From positions 1-17,811 of the forward strand of contig JBAZTW010000040.1 of the NCBI GenBank assembly GCA_041661665.1: a stretch of 17,811 bases of DNA, given 5' to 3'. Below, in pieces: positions 1 through 7,321 of this stretch. The notes beneath the pieces were generated by a model, which made no database searches, was not told the origin of the DNA, and saw only the letters and a list, made by a program, of their open reading frames with translations. The first letter of the stretch is position 1, and every line of letters starts with the position of its first letter. This stretch comes from GWC2-45-44 sp041661665 (GTDB lineage: Bacteria; Planctomycetota; Phycisphaerae; Sedimentisphaerales; UBA12454). The position numbers and the translations under genes were made by a program.

Positions 1-66
1 GTAAGAGCCGCAACCACTCAGAAAGATTGGCAGGAATTTATAGATGCTATAAAAAATAGTCAATAA
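1..66 (+). CDS. 3' end of an unidentified gene (partial)
   Basis: The first 66 bases are open in frame 1 and end at TAA (64-66). They encode 21 residues rich in polar and charged side chains (for example KDWQEFIDAIKNSQ at the end). The reading is followed at once by a GC-rich hairpin, which fits the end of a gene. The fragment is too short to name a family. It could be chance, because only 21 codons are visible. Confidence 0.5.
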   Translation, partial: VRAATTQKDWQEFIDAIKNSQ

Positions 67-73
67 AGTTTAG

Positions 74-94
74 CCCCCGCACCTGTGGCGGGGG
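74..94 (+). terminator. GC-rich hairpin after the partial first gene
   Basis: CCCCCGC (74-80) pairs perfectly with GCGGGGG (88-94) around a 7-base loop, 8 bases after the stop codon at 66. The position suggests a terminator or mRNA 3' end. The downstream bases are A-rich rather than a U-tract, so it is not a textbook intrinsic terminator. Confidence 0.4.
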
Positions 95-108
95 TAATAA
101 AAAATCAG

Positions 109-193
109 AGCCCAAGCGATAGCGCAGGGTGTTTCGTAGGGGCAGACCTATGTGTCTGCCCACAAACAGAGCCCCAAGGGTAACCGCGGGGTC
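109..193. repeat. cluster of short palindromic intergenic repeats
   Basis: Two related units flank a third palindrome. Unit 1 (109-131) begins GAGCCCAAGCG and ends GCGCAGGGT. Unit 2 (170-193) begins GAGCCCCAAGGG and ends CCGCGGGGT. Both fold with a CCC/GGG outer stem and an inner stem whose bases differ in a compensating way (GCG/CGC against GG/CC). Between them GGGCAGAC (140-147) pairs with GTCTGCCC (154-161). This resembles known short dispersed palindromes of the GTAGGGGC... type. No gene is visible here. Confidence 0.6.
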
Positions 194-203
194 ATTAAAT
201 CTC

Positions 204-260
204 ATCGGCCATCAGGCCGATTCCTCAATTCTTCACTTTTCAATCTTCAATTTTCAATTC
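204..260 (-). repeat. dispersed repeat A, copy 1, with terminal hairpin
   Basis: ATCGGCC (204-210) pairs with GGCCGAT (215-221). It is followed by a pyrimidine-rich stretch whose complement, read from 255 to 216, matches 5469-5508 at 36 of 40 positions by eye. The two copies lie in opposite orientation about 5.2 kb apart. This is non-coding interspersed repeat DNA. Confidence 0.65.
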
Positions 261-299
261 TATCCCCTATTCCAGAATTGTTTGGTCTTTAATTCCGCC

Positions 300-425
300 C
301 TGCAAAAACCACTCAAAACTCACCAAAACTTGCAAAAAATCCGTAAAATCCGTGCAATCCGTGGTTAAAATCGTTCAAAACTTGACGAAAGCTCATCAAA
401 ATTTTACGTTTTTTTGCAAAATTTT
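300..425. other. helically phased A-tracts, probable bent DNA
   Basis: Runs of three to six A recur about every 10-11 bases, centred near 306, 316, 326, 336, 346, 368, 378, 389 and 399, and continue as T/A tracts near 415-425. Such phasing is known to curve DNA. The block also carries a copy of the dispersed motif ending GTGGTTAAA (339-370). No gene is supported here. A short open frame spans 129-368, but its product looks like translated repeat. Confidence 0.45.
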
Positions 426-491
426 GCAAAATGTTGCAGAATTTTGACGTTTTCATGCAAATTTATGCTTGAATTTTGCAACTTTATGCTC

Positions 492-550
492 GGTTTTTGC
501 AACAAAAACCTGAAAATTTGCGCAGTTTTTCAAAAAAAACTTGCGCAAAT
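492..550. repeat. two adjacent strong hairpins upstream of purD
   Basis: Hairpin 1: GGTTTTTG (492-499) pairs with CAAAAACC (503-510). Hairpin 2: ATTTGCGCA (516-524) pairs with TGCGCAAAT (542-550), and the inner GTTTTT (525-530) pairs with AAAAAC (535-540). This gives about 15 base pairs with a single bulged T at 541 and a CAAA loop. Neither is followed by a clear T-run, so they are not obvious terminators. They may be regulatory or repeat-derived. Confidence 0.5.
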
Positions 551-551
551 C

Positions 552-601
552 GCCATAAGTCCTTTATTTTAGAGTTATATTTTGCCATAACTCCTTTATT
601 T
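552..601. repeat. 18-bp direct repeat pair with embedded inverted repeat
   Basis: The 18-mer at 552-569 recurs at 584-601 with one difference (GCCATAAGTCC against GCCATAACTCC), a 32-bp step. GAGTTAT (572-578) and ATAACTC (587-593) form an inverted repeat across the second copy. The block is 130-180 bp before purD and could be an operator, but there is no recognised factor to assign. Confidence 0.4.
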
Positions 602-663
602 ACGTTGTCTGCAAACAACAAAAAATAAGAACTTACACGCATCCTTAACCCCTCAAAGAAAGC

Positions 664-692
664 TTGTTAAAGCCAATAGCCCGTGGTAAAGT
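664..692 (+). promoter_or_regulatory. candidate sigma70 promoter for purD
   Basis: TTGTTA (664-669) and TAAAGT (687-692) are 17 bases apart, each matching four of six consensus bases. Transcription would begin near 699 and give a leader of about 30 nt containing GAGG (721-724), 5 bases before the purD ATG. The match is weak and the assignment tentative. Confidence 0.3.
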
Positions 693-729
693 AGCCGAAA
701 ATTCAACAATAGTCTAATTTGAGGCATAA

Positions 730-2004
730 ATGAACGTCTTACTGGTAGGAAACGGCGGAAGAGAGCACGCTATCGCATGGAAGCTGTCGAAATCCAAAAA
801 TTTAACCAAACTTTTCATCGCACCGGGCAACCCAGGAACCGCTAAGTGCGGTATTAACATAGACATACAAACGAATGAATACGACAAGCTAATCAAATTC
901 GCCAAAGATAATAACGTCGGTTTGGCTGTAATCGGCCCCGAAGACCCGCTTTCCGACGGCATTGTAGATATGTTTGAAAAGGCGGGAATAAAGGCCTTTG
1001 GCCCAAGCGGAGCAGCGGCGCAAATTGAGGCTGACAAAGCATTTGCGAAAAAGATAATGAAGGCAAATTCCGTCCCAACCGCCGAGAGCAAGACATTTGA
1101 CAATTTTTCTGAAGCCAAGGCCTATATCGCCAGCAGAGATGAAGCGGTAGTCATTAAGGCATCAGGACTTGCGAAAGGCAAGGGCGTTTATGTCTGCGAT
1201 GAGCCTTCGGATGGCATTAACGCAGCGGAAAAATTGATGTGCGATAAAATTTTCGGCAATGCCGGCACTACAATTTTAGTTGAAGACAAACTTCTCGGCC
1301 AGGAAGCCTCAATTCTCGCTTTAGTTGACAGTAAAAATATTTACGTTCTGGAAACCGCGCAGGACCACAAGGCAATCGGCGACGGCGATACCGGCCCAAA
1401 TACCGGCGGAATGGGCGCTTACAGCCCTGCTCCTGTGGTAACGGACAAAATAATGGAGCAGATTATTCGTGAAATACTCGTGCCTACCGTTGATGGAATG
1501 AACCGCAACGGCACACCATACAAAGGAGTACTTTACGCCGGCGTTATGATTACACAGGGCGGGCCAAGAACGCTTGAATTTAACGCGCGATTCGGCGACC
1601 CGGAAACCCAGCCAATACTTGCGCGTTTGAAGAGCGATTTGCTGGAAGCGATGCTCGCAACCTGCGATGGCACATTAGACAAAATAACCCTCGAATGGGA
1701 TGAACGCCCTGCTGTTTGCGTTGTTATGGCTTCCGGCGGGTATCCGGACGATTACGAAAAGGGAAAAGTCATCACGGGCATTGACGAAGCGGAAAAACTC
1801 GGCGATGTCAATGTTTTCCACGCTGGAACGGCAGCAAAGGATGGAAAAGTCGTAAGTTCAGGCGGCAGAGTGCTTGGCGTAACAGCCCTGGGCAAGACTA
1901 TCGCTGATGCACAGGCTAAAGCATATAAGGCTGTCGAAAAAATAAGTTTTGAAAAGGCATATTACAGAAAAGATATAGCGGATAAAGCGATAAAGAAAAG
2001 ATAA
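730..2004 (+). CDS. purD: phosphoribosylamine--glycine ligase (GAR synthetase)
   Basis: Cytosolic ATP-grasp enzyme of de novo purine synthesis. It joins phosphoribosylamine and glycine using ATP to make glycinamide ribonucleotide. At 424 residues it has the normal bacterial length. Visible hallmarks are the N-terminal VGNGGREHA (residues 6-14), the PSGAAAQIEADKAFAK helix, the ATP-grasp segment VVIKASGLAKGKGV, the TGPNTGGMGAYSPAP loop, and the metal-binding LEFNARFGDPETQ (E283 and N285). The ATG at 730 is preceded by GAGG at 721-724. No other purine gene is adjacent, so purD stands alone here, and a 154-bp repeat-like gap separates it from the next gene. Identification is secure. Confidence 0.97.
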   Translation: MNVLLVGNGGREHAIAWKLSKSKNLTKLFIAPGNPGTAKCGINIDIQTNEYDKLIKFAKDNNVGLAVIGPEDPLSDGIVDMFEKAGIKAFGPSGAAAQIEADKAFAKKIMKANSVPTAESKTFDNFSEAKAYIASRDEAVVIKASGLAKGKGVYVCDEPSDGINAAEKLMCDKIFGNAGTTILVEDKLLGQEASILALVDSKNIYVLETAQDHKAIGDGDTGPNTGGMGAYSPAPVVTDKIMEQIIREILVPTVDGMNRNGTPYKGVLYAGVMITQGGPRTLEFNARFGDPETQPILARLKSDLLEAMLATCDGTLDKITLEWDERPAVCVVMASGGYPDDYEKGKVITGIDEAEKLGDVNVFHAGTAAKDGKVVSSGGRVLGVTALGKTIADAQAKAYKAVEKISFEKAYYRKDIADKAIKKR

Positions 2005-2007
2005 AAA

Positions 2008-2142
2008 TTAGAAGCACGAAATCAGAAATACGAAACAATATCAAATATCCAAATTTTCAAAACGGCAGACACGCAAGTTTCAGTAATTTGAATTTTAGTA
2101 ATTCGGATTTGTTTAGGATTTTGATATTCGGATTTAGAATTT
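2008..2142. repeat. imperfect inverted purine-rich repeat in the purD/AsmA-like gap
   Basis: The left half (2008-2050: GAAGCACGAAATCAGAAATA and onward) resembles the complement of the right half (about 2098-2142, which contains TTCGGATTTGTTTAGGATTT). Both are built from a short ACGAAAT/ATCCGAA-type word. This looks like a decayed dispersed repeat rather than coding sequence. No terminator with a T-tract is evident after purD. Confidence 0.4.
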
Positions 2143-2158
2143 AACCTCAAGGGGTTTT

Positions 2159-5100
2159 GTGGCAAACAATAAAAACAGAAAAATTATCCGCTGGATTGTA
2201 ATAATCATCGCAGCAGTTGTGCTGTGGTTTTTTTACAACTGGGGCGGCAATCTGCTCACGCCGATAGCTGTAAAGCAAATCAAACTTCTGACCGGAGCCA
2301 GAGTTGACATAGGCAACATCAAATTCAAGCTTAGCGGAAGAATACGCTTAGAAAACATAAAAATCGGCCCACTGATTCCTGCTGAGCCTGATAACGCCAT
2401 ATTAACGGCGAAAAATCTCGACGCTTATTTTTCGCTGTGGAGCCTTTTAAAATTCAGTCCGAAAATCGACCAGCTTGTAATCAGGGATTTCACCATTAAC
2501 GCCCAGTTTAACAACGATACCAAGCAATGGAACATTCTGGCGTTAAAGCTGCCGGCTGGCAAAGGAAGTCCGCCTGACTTCAGATTTAAGCGCGGCGAAT
2601 TCAAATTTACGCAAATTTCCGGCGGCAAGGAAATCAAGACCATCGACTTTCGCGTAAGGAATGTAAGCACAAAGATAGAGCATAAAAAAGATTTGAACAT
2701 TTTAACGATTGCCGAGGCTGACGCGACAAAAACCACCGGGGACAGAATTCTTGTCAGAATGACAAAGGGACAAACTCCTCAAATAGAAGTCGAGGGTAAT
2801 CTGGCGACACTCGATTTCAATCTGTTCGGCAGTAAATGCAATTTCAACAGTCTATACTCAAAAGTCGTCTCCGATGGCAACAGCATTACTTTTGAAAAAG
2901 CAAATTTACAATTTGGTCCGCGAACCATTATAGATGTCAACGGAGCAATAACGGATTTAAAAAACGACCCTGCGTTCGTGTTCGGCGTGAGAATGAAGGA
3001 CTTAGATGTTCGACATGACCCGGCGAACAACTGCTTTGCGCACGGGAGCAGGATATTTGAAAAATTTATACCGCTGCTGCAGGTGTTCTTCGACAATTTC
3101 AATCCGCAGGGACTTTTAGACCTTGATGTTGTTCTGACGGGCAAGGCAAAGCAAATCGCTAAAACGCACTGCAATGGCTATTTAGGCTGTAAGGACATAT
3201 CAATACGATATTTTGAATTTCCGTATTTAGTCGAACATATGGCGGGCAGAATCGACGTTACCGAAACCAGTATGACAATGCAAAATCTCAAGGCTGCGCA
3301 CGGCAAAGTCGATATCACAATGAAAGGATACTGCGACGGTTTTGGCCCGACAATGAAAAGCAGGGTTGTGCTTTCAAGCGGAAATATGCTTTTGGATAAC
3401 GACCTTTACACGGCTCTGCTGGAATATCACAAGAAGTTATGGTATATATTTTCGCCGGCCGGGGCTGTGTCGGGCGATTTTATTTACACCGCCAGTCCGC
3501 CGAATATTCGGAAAATGGAGATTTACGCAAATTTGCTCGATGTGTCGATTATGTGCCAGTATTTTCCGTATCGAATAAGCGGCATCAGAGGCAAATTCGC
3601 GGTTGACAGCAATGTAATCGACCTCAAAGATGTTGTAAGTCAGCATAACGGCGGAACTATCAAAATGCAGGGACGCATTACAAATGCCAGCTCAACAAAT
3701 CCCGTTTATGATTTCAAAATACAGGCACAGGACATTGCCATCAACGATGAACTGATGAACGCGTTTCCGGCTGAGCAGAAAAAATTCTTCAACGATTTTG
3801 AAATACAGGCAAAAGGCGATGCCGATATTTACATACATTCTGTCAATAACGTTGAAATGCCTGTTGACTATCTGGCGAAATTAAAACTTCGCGGCGATTT
3901 CGTAAAACATCCTCTTTTGCCGGAACAGCTGAAGAATATCACACTCGACGCTAATCTGACGCCGTGGACATTCGACATAGGAAAGTTCAATGCGACTTTC
4001 AGAGGGAACGCCGTTAACGCGGCAGGGACAATCTGGACAGGCGCGGATAAAAAGCCCGTCGGATATTGCGTGCGTCTGGCCGCGATGAATCTTGAACTTG
4101 ACAGCAATACCGTAACATCCGTTCTCGGTCAGGACAAAGCAAAGATGCTTGAGGATTTCAAGTTCACCGGCAATGTAAATCTTGAAGCGACGCTGGGTAA
4201 AAACTCCCGTGTAAAATGCCCTGAATTTGAAATCGCCGTTGAATGCCTGAACGACACGGCATTTTTGAATAAACTAAATATGCCTTTGGAAAATCTCACA
4301 GGCAAAATAATTATAAGGCCTGAAGATATTGAATTTGCCTCGCTGTCGGCAACGCCTGCCGATAGCAATCAGCAGGCTGAAAAACCGCCCCGCATTACAC
4401 TTGACGGCAAATTGAAATTAGTTCAGCAGGAAGTTGAATACGCTGATTTAAAACTGAATGCCGAGGGATTGAATTTAGATGAAAAACTCACGCCATTTCT
4501 CGGTAATGTTGCTGATTTTTATACCAGAGCCGAACCTGCTGGAACATTCGGCCTGAATTTCAACAAGATAAAATTTTACAAAGACCAGGCCGGCGAAAAG
4601 AGAATTCTGCTTGACGGTTCAATTCTGCTGAACAATTGCTCAATAGGTCAGGATAAGCCCATAACCAACATATACGCCATTTGCAATGTAGATGCCGAGT
4701 ACAAACTTACCGGCGGGCTGGAAAGATGTAATCTGTTTTTGAATTTCCAGAACATTGACATAAAAGACAGAACTCTTAAAAATCTGAAAGTGCCGGTCGT
4801 CATCGACACCAACGAAAATAAAGTAATTATTGAAAATTTCGCGGGTGATTTCCTCGGCGGAAAAATATCAGGCAACGCAATCGCGGAAACTGACGCGAAC
4901 AGCAAATTTTCAAAATATGAAATTGATATGGCGATGGCGGATGTTCATACCGAGAGTTTTGTTTCGCCGAAGACCGCCGATAAAACGCCCGGCCAGACAA
5001 ACGCAGAGCTTCACCTTCGAGGCAGCTTTCAAAATCCGCAAAATAACATAGGAAGATTTATTGCCGAAGCCAAAGGCATAAAACCGAAACAGGCTGGCAT

Positions 5101-5470
5101 TGTCGGTGAAATCAGAACAGCCATTTACGAAGCAGTCGAAAGAGATTTGGCATTAGACAACGCAAGCATACAGGCAGTGATTAAGGGCAAGGTGATACAA
5201 ATCAGCAGATTTGATATTTACGGTCCGACCGCTTCGCTTCGAGGCACAGGAACATACCTGCCCGGCAGCGATGTAATCAATGTCAATTTCACCGCATACG
5301 GCGCCGCGGGCAAAGAGGAACCCGGCTTCATCGAATCACTGACGGCGGGTTTTGGCCCGGCGTTTTTGACGGTTGACCTGACCGGCAGCCTTGAAAGCCC
5401 GCGGATAAATGTTACACCTGTGCCGATTATAAAGAACACACTGGAAGGAATCGGGACAAAAACTAATTGA
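2159..5470 (+). CDS. large AsmA/TamB-like inner-membrane-anchored protein
   Basis: A 1103-residue envelope protein. One membrane segment at residues 9-26 is followed by a very long region of alternating short beta strands (ITDL..., FKLSGRIRLENIKIGP near residue 60) typical of the AsmA/YhdP/TamB/YdbH repeating beta-groove superfamily. The C-terminal 150 residues, with the phrase GSLESPRINVTPVP, resemble an AsmA C-terminal region. Family knowledge suggests the body spans the periplasm and carries phospholipid between the membranes; that role is inferred. The start is GTG at 2159, chosen because AAGGGG (2149-2154) lies 4 bases upstream and the membrane anchor follows at once. The stop codon overlaps a dispersed repeat. 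The exact family member is uncertain. Confidence 0.8.
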   Translation: MANNKNRKIIRWIVIIIAAVVLWFFYNWGGNLLTPIAVKQIKLLTGARVDIGNIKFKLSGRIRLENIKIGPLIPAEPDNAILTAKNLDAYFSLWSLLKFSPKIDQLVIRDFTINAQFNNDTKQWNILALKLPAGKGSPPDFRFKRGEFKFTQISGGKEIKTIDFRVRNVSTKIEHKKDLNILTIAEADATKTTGDRILVRMTKGQTPQIEVEGNLATLDFNLFGSKCNFNSLYSKVVSDGNSITFEKANLQFGPRTIIDVNGAITDLKNDPAFVFGVRMKDLDVRHDPANNCFAHGSRIFEKFIPLLQVFFDNFNPQGLLDLDVVLTGKAKQIAKTHCNGYLGCKDISIRYFEFPYLVEHMAGRIDVTETSMTMQNLKAAHGKVDITMKGYCDGFGPTMKSRVVLSSGNMLLDNDLYTALLEYHKKLWYIFSPAGAVSGDFIYTASPPNIRKMEIYANLLDVSIMCQYFPYRISGIRGKFAVDSNVIDLKDVVSQHNGGTIKMQGRITNASSTNPVYDFKIQAQDIAINDELMNAFPAEQKKFFNDFEIQAKGDADIYIHSVNNVEMPVDYLAKLKLRGDFVKHPLLPEQLKNITLDANLTPWTFDIGKFNATFRGNAVNAAGTIWTGADKKPVGYCVRLAAMNLELDSNTVTSVLGQDKAKMLEDFKFTGNVNLEATLGKNSRVKCPEFEIAVECLNDTAFLNKLNMPLENLTGKIIIRPEDIEFASLSATPADSNQQAEKPPRITLDGKLKLVQQEVEYADLKLNAEGLNLDEKLTPFLGNVADFYTRAEPAGTFGLNFNKIKFYKDQAGEKRILLDGSILLNNCSIGQDKPITNIYAICNVDAEYKLTGGLERCNLFLNFQNIDIKDRTLKNLKVPVVIDTNENKVIIENFAGDFLGGKISGNAIAETDANSKFSKYEIDMAMADVHTESFVSPKTADKTPGQTNAELHLRGSFQNPQNNIGRFIAEAKGIKPKQAGIVGEIRTAIYEAVERDLALDNASIQAVIKGKVIQISRFDIYGPTASLRGTGTYLPGSDVINVNFTAYGAAGKEEPGFIESLTAGFGPAFLTVDLTGSLESPRINVTPVPIIKNTLEGIGTKTN

Positions 5471-5508
5471 AGATTGAAAATTGAAAAATGAAGATTTGAG
5501 GAATCGGC
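5469..5508 (+). repeat. dispersed repeat A, copy 2
   Basis: This purine-rich 40-mer ends GAGGAATCGGC and matches the complement of 216-255 at 36 of 40 positions. It starts inside the TGA stop (5468-5470) of the AsmA-like gene, so the repeat supplies or abuts the stop codon. The stretch beyond it to about 5640 holds more repeat-like sequence and no gene. Confidence 0.65.
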
Positions 5509-5574
5509 TCTGCCTGAAGTGTTTTAACGCCGAACCCATTCGGCCTTGATCAGGACAGGCGTTGAAAGTTCGAT

Positions 5575-5632
5575 GTTCATTACTTCCCTGCTTCTTTGCT
5601 TCCTTTTTTCCGCATAATCCGCGGTTAAACTT
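5575..5632. repeat. pyrimidine-rich repeat plus GCGGTTAAA motif
   Basis: A run of CTTC/CTGCTTC words (5575-5610) precedes CCGCATAATCCGCGGTTAAA (5610-5629). The same association of a pyrimidine-rich tract followed by a GCGGTTAAA-type word recurs at 5915-5983, and a related GTGGTTAAA copy lies at 339-370. These are dispersed non-coding repeats. Confidence 0.5.
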
Positions 5633-5650
5633 ATGTATGGCAGATTTATC

Positions 5651-5679
5651 TTGACCAGACTTTATCATAGGCATATACT
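5651..5679 (+). promoter_or_regulatory. sigma70-type promoter of the thiC transcript
   Basis: TTGACC (5651-5656) and TATACT (5674-5679) are separated by 17 bases and each matches five of six consensus positions. The predicted transcription start is about 5685-5686, the first bases of the TPP aptamer, so the aptamer would be the very 5' end of the mRNA. Confidence 0.65.
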
Positions 5680-5684
5680 TTTCT

Positions 5685-5775
5685 ACGCAGGGGTGGCCGA
5701 TGAGGCCTGAGAATACACCCTTTGAACCTGATAAGGACTATTTGCCGAAAGGCAAAATGCCTGCGAAGGAAGCGA
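5685..5775 (+). promoter_or_regulatory. TPP riboswitch (THI element) upstream of thiC
   Basis: The conserved core elements are in order: GGGGTGG (5690-5696), the pyrimidine-sensing CTGAGAATACACCCTTTGAA (5707-5726) continuing into CCTGAT, and ATGCCTGCGAAGGAAG (5758-5773), the pyrophosphate-side sequence. The optional helix near the core is a neat TTTGCC-GAAA-GGCAAA hairpin (5740-5755) with a GNRA-type loop. The short P1 would pair CGC (5686-5688) with GCG (5772-5774). TPP binding should shut off thiC, as in other bacterial THI elements. The position before thiC supports the call. Confidence 0.93.
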
Positions 5776-5806
5776 TATAACGAGTTTTCAATGTTTGAAT
5801 AACATT

Positions 5807-5842
5807 AGGTCGCTTTCATACAAGCGGCCTTTTTTTGTTTTT
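5807..5842 (+). terminator. intrinsic terminator acting as riboswitch expression platform
   Basis: AGGTCGCTT (5807-5815) pairs with AAGCGGCCT (5822-5830), one G-T pair included, and is followed by a T-rich tract to 5842. TCGCTT (5810-5815) in its left arm is also complementary to AAGCGA (5770-5775), which contains the 3' arm of aptamer P1. That gives a ready antiterminator when TPP is absent. The mechanism is inferred from these pairings. Confidence 0.8.
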
Positions 5843-5854
5843 ATAAAAGACATA

Positions 5855-5985
5855 AATTATGCAGAAGTAAGGAAGCAGGATGCAGAGAAGTAAGGACATG
5901 GTTTCAGCAGGTTTCCTTACCTCTTTATCTCTTTACATCTTTACTTCTTTTTTCAGCGGAATCCGCGGAATCTGCGGTTAAATAT
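5855..5985. repeat. repeat-filled leader between terminator and thiC
   Basis: GCAGAAGTAAGGAAGCAGG and neighbours (5861-5895) are roughly complementary to the CCTTACCTCTTTATCTCTTT... stretch at 5921-5950. These are followed by GCGGAATCCGCGGAATCTGC and GGTTAAA (5956-5982). The roughly 165 nt between the terminator and the start codon is thus repeat sequence that can fold back on itself. No gene is present. Confidence 0.45.
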
Positions 5986-6006
5986 TTTTTGAGAAAGTAT
6001 ATAGAA

Positions 6007-7320
6007 ATGACAACACAACTGATAGCGGCTAAGGCCGGTGAGACAAGCAAAGAGATGTATTTTATCGCGAAGACTGAAAACATCTCGCCGGAAGTTATTC
6101 GCACGCAAACCGCTGAGGGAAGGTTAGTAATCCCTGCGAACAGGATTCATCTGGCAGGAAATTTAAAGCCCTGCGGTATCGGCAGAGCTGTAACGATTAA
6201 AGTCAACGCCAACATCGGCACAAGCAGCGCAAGTTCGTCAATCGAATATGAGCTTGAAAAACTGAATGTCGCACTGGAGGTCGGGGCTGATACGGTTATG
6301 GATTTAAGCACAGGCGGAGACCTTGACGAAACAAGAAAACAAATTCTCGCGGCCTGCCCTGTTCCATTCGGAACCGTTCCGGTTTATGAAATGATTATCG
6401 GCAGAGATGTAAGCGATATAAATCGCAAGGTAATTCTAAGCACGATTGAAAAACAGGCAAAACAGGGAGTTGATTTTTTCACTATTCACGCAGGTCTGCT
6501 GAAGGAATTTCTGCCCGCGGCAACAAAAAGGGTTATGGGAATTGTAAGCAGAGGCGGCGCACTGATTGCAAAATGGATGCTCATGAATAACAAGCAGAAT
6601 CCATTCTACGACCTGTTTGATGACATTTGCGACATTATGGTTGAATACGATGTATGCTTTTCGCTTGGCGATGGCCTTAGGCCCGGCTGTATCGCTGACG
6701 CGACCGATGAGGCGCAAATAGCAGAACTGAAAACTCTTGGCGAACTGACTATGCGGGCAAGAGAACGAGGCTGTCAGGTTATGGTAGAAGGCCCCGGCCA
6801 TATACCCTTCAATCAGATAGAAAAAAATATGAAGCTTCAGCAGAAATACTGCGACAACGCTCCGTTTTATGTTTTGGGGCCATTGGTTACGGATATCGCA
6901 CCAGGCTACGACCATATTACAAGTGCAATTGGTGGTACGGCAGCGGGTTTTTACGGCGCTTCATACCTTTGCTATGTTACGCCTAAAGAACACCTCGGCC
7001 TGCCCGATGCTGATGATGTAAGAGAGGGAGTTATCGCGGCAAAAATTGCAGGTCACGCCGCCGATGTCGCAAGAGGCCTGGCAGGAGCTGCGGACAGGGA
7101 CAGGAATTTGAGTATCGCAAGAGCGGCTCTTGACTGGAAAAACCATATCGCAAAGTCGCTCGACCCGAAAACCGCCCAAAAATTTCACGACCAGGCCTGC
7201 GCCAAAAGCGGGCAAAACGCAAAAGCCACTTCGCCGGACGATGACCATTGCACTATGTGCGGCAGAGACTGGTGCAGTGTGAGAATAAACAAGGAACTTG
7301 TGAAAGCTTATCAGAAATAG
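6007..7320 (+). CDS. thiC: phosphomethylpyrimidine synthase (HMP-P synthase)
   Basis: Radical-SAM-like iron-sulfur enzyme that converts aminoimidazole ribotide to HMP phosphate, the pyrimidine half of thiamine. From the ATG at 6007 it has 437 residues, the compact bacterial form. The C-terminal cluster motif CTMCGRDWC (C-x2-C-x4-C) is intact. Internal signatures include NANIGTSS, DLSTGGD, VEGPGHIP, GPLVTDIAPGYDHI and the YVTPKEHLGLP block. I prefer 6007 over the in-frame TTG at 5989 because GAGAAAG lies about 9 bases upstream and family members begin near MTTQL. A TPP riboswitch and terminator control it. The stop is one base from the convergent DUF819 gene, so no separate terminator fits between them. 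Confidence 0.97.
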   Translation: MTTQLIAAKAGETSKEMYFIAKTENISPEVIRTQTAEGRLVIPANRIHLAGNLKPCGIGRAVTIKVNANIGTSSASSSIEYELEKLNVALEVGADTVMDLSTGGDLDETRKQILAACPVPFGTVPVYEMIIGRDVSDINRKVILSTIEKQAKQGVDFFTIHAGLLKEFLPAATKRVMGIVSRGGALIAKWMLMNNKQNPFYDLFDDICDIMVEYDVCFSLGDGLRPGCIADATDEAQIAELKTLGELTMRARERGCQVMVEGPGHIPFNQIEKNMKLQQKYCDNAPFYVLGPLVTDIAPGYDHITSAIGGTAAGFYGASYLCYVTPKEHLGLPDADDVREGVIAAKIAGHAADVARGLAGAADRDRNLSIARAALDWKNHIAKSLDPKTAQKFHDQACAKSGQNAKATSPDDDHCTMCGRDWCSVRINKELVKAYQK

Positions 7321-7321
7321 G

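Noticed and set aside
129..368. 79-codon frame in the first gap
   Set aside because: It spans palindromic repeats and phased A-tracts, lacks a ribosome-binding site, and its translation is repeat-like.
390..500. Regularly spaced TTTTGCAAAA-like units resembling a short repeat array (CRISPR-like)
   Set aside because: The period is about 10 bp with no spacer-sized unique segments and no cas genes; phased A/T tracts explain it better.
6436..6915. 159-codon open frame on the strand opposite thiC
   Set aside because: It lies wholly inside a certain thiC gene, and its product has no family features; it is a shadow of codon structure.
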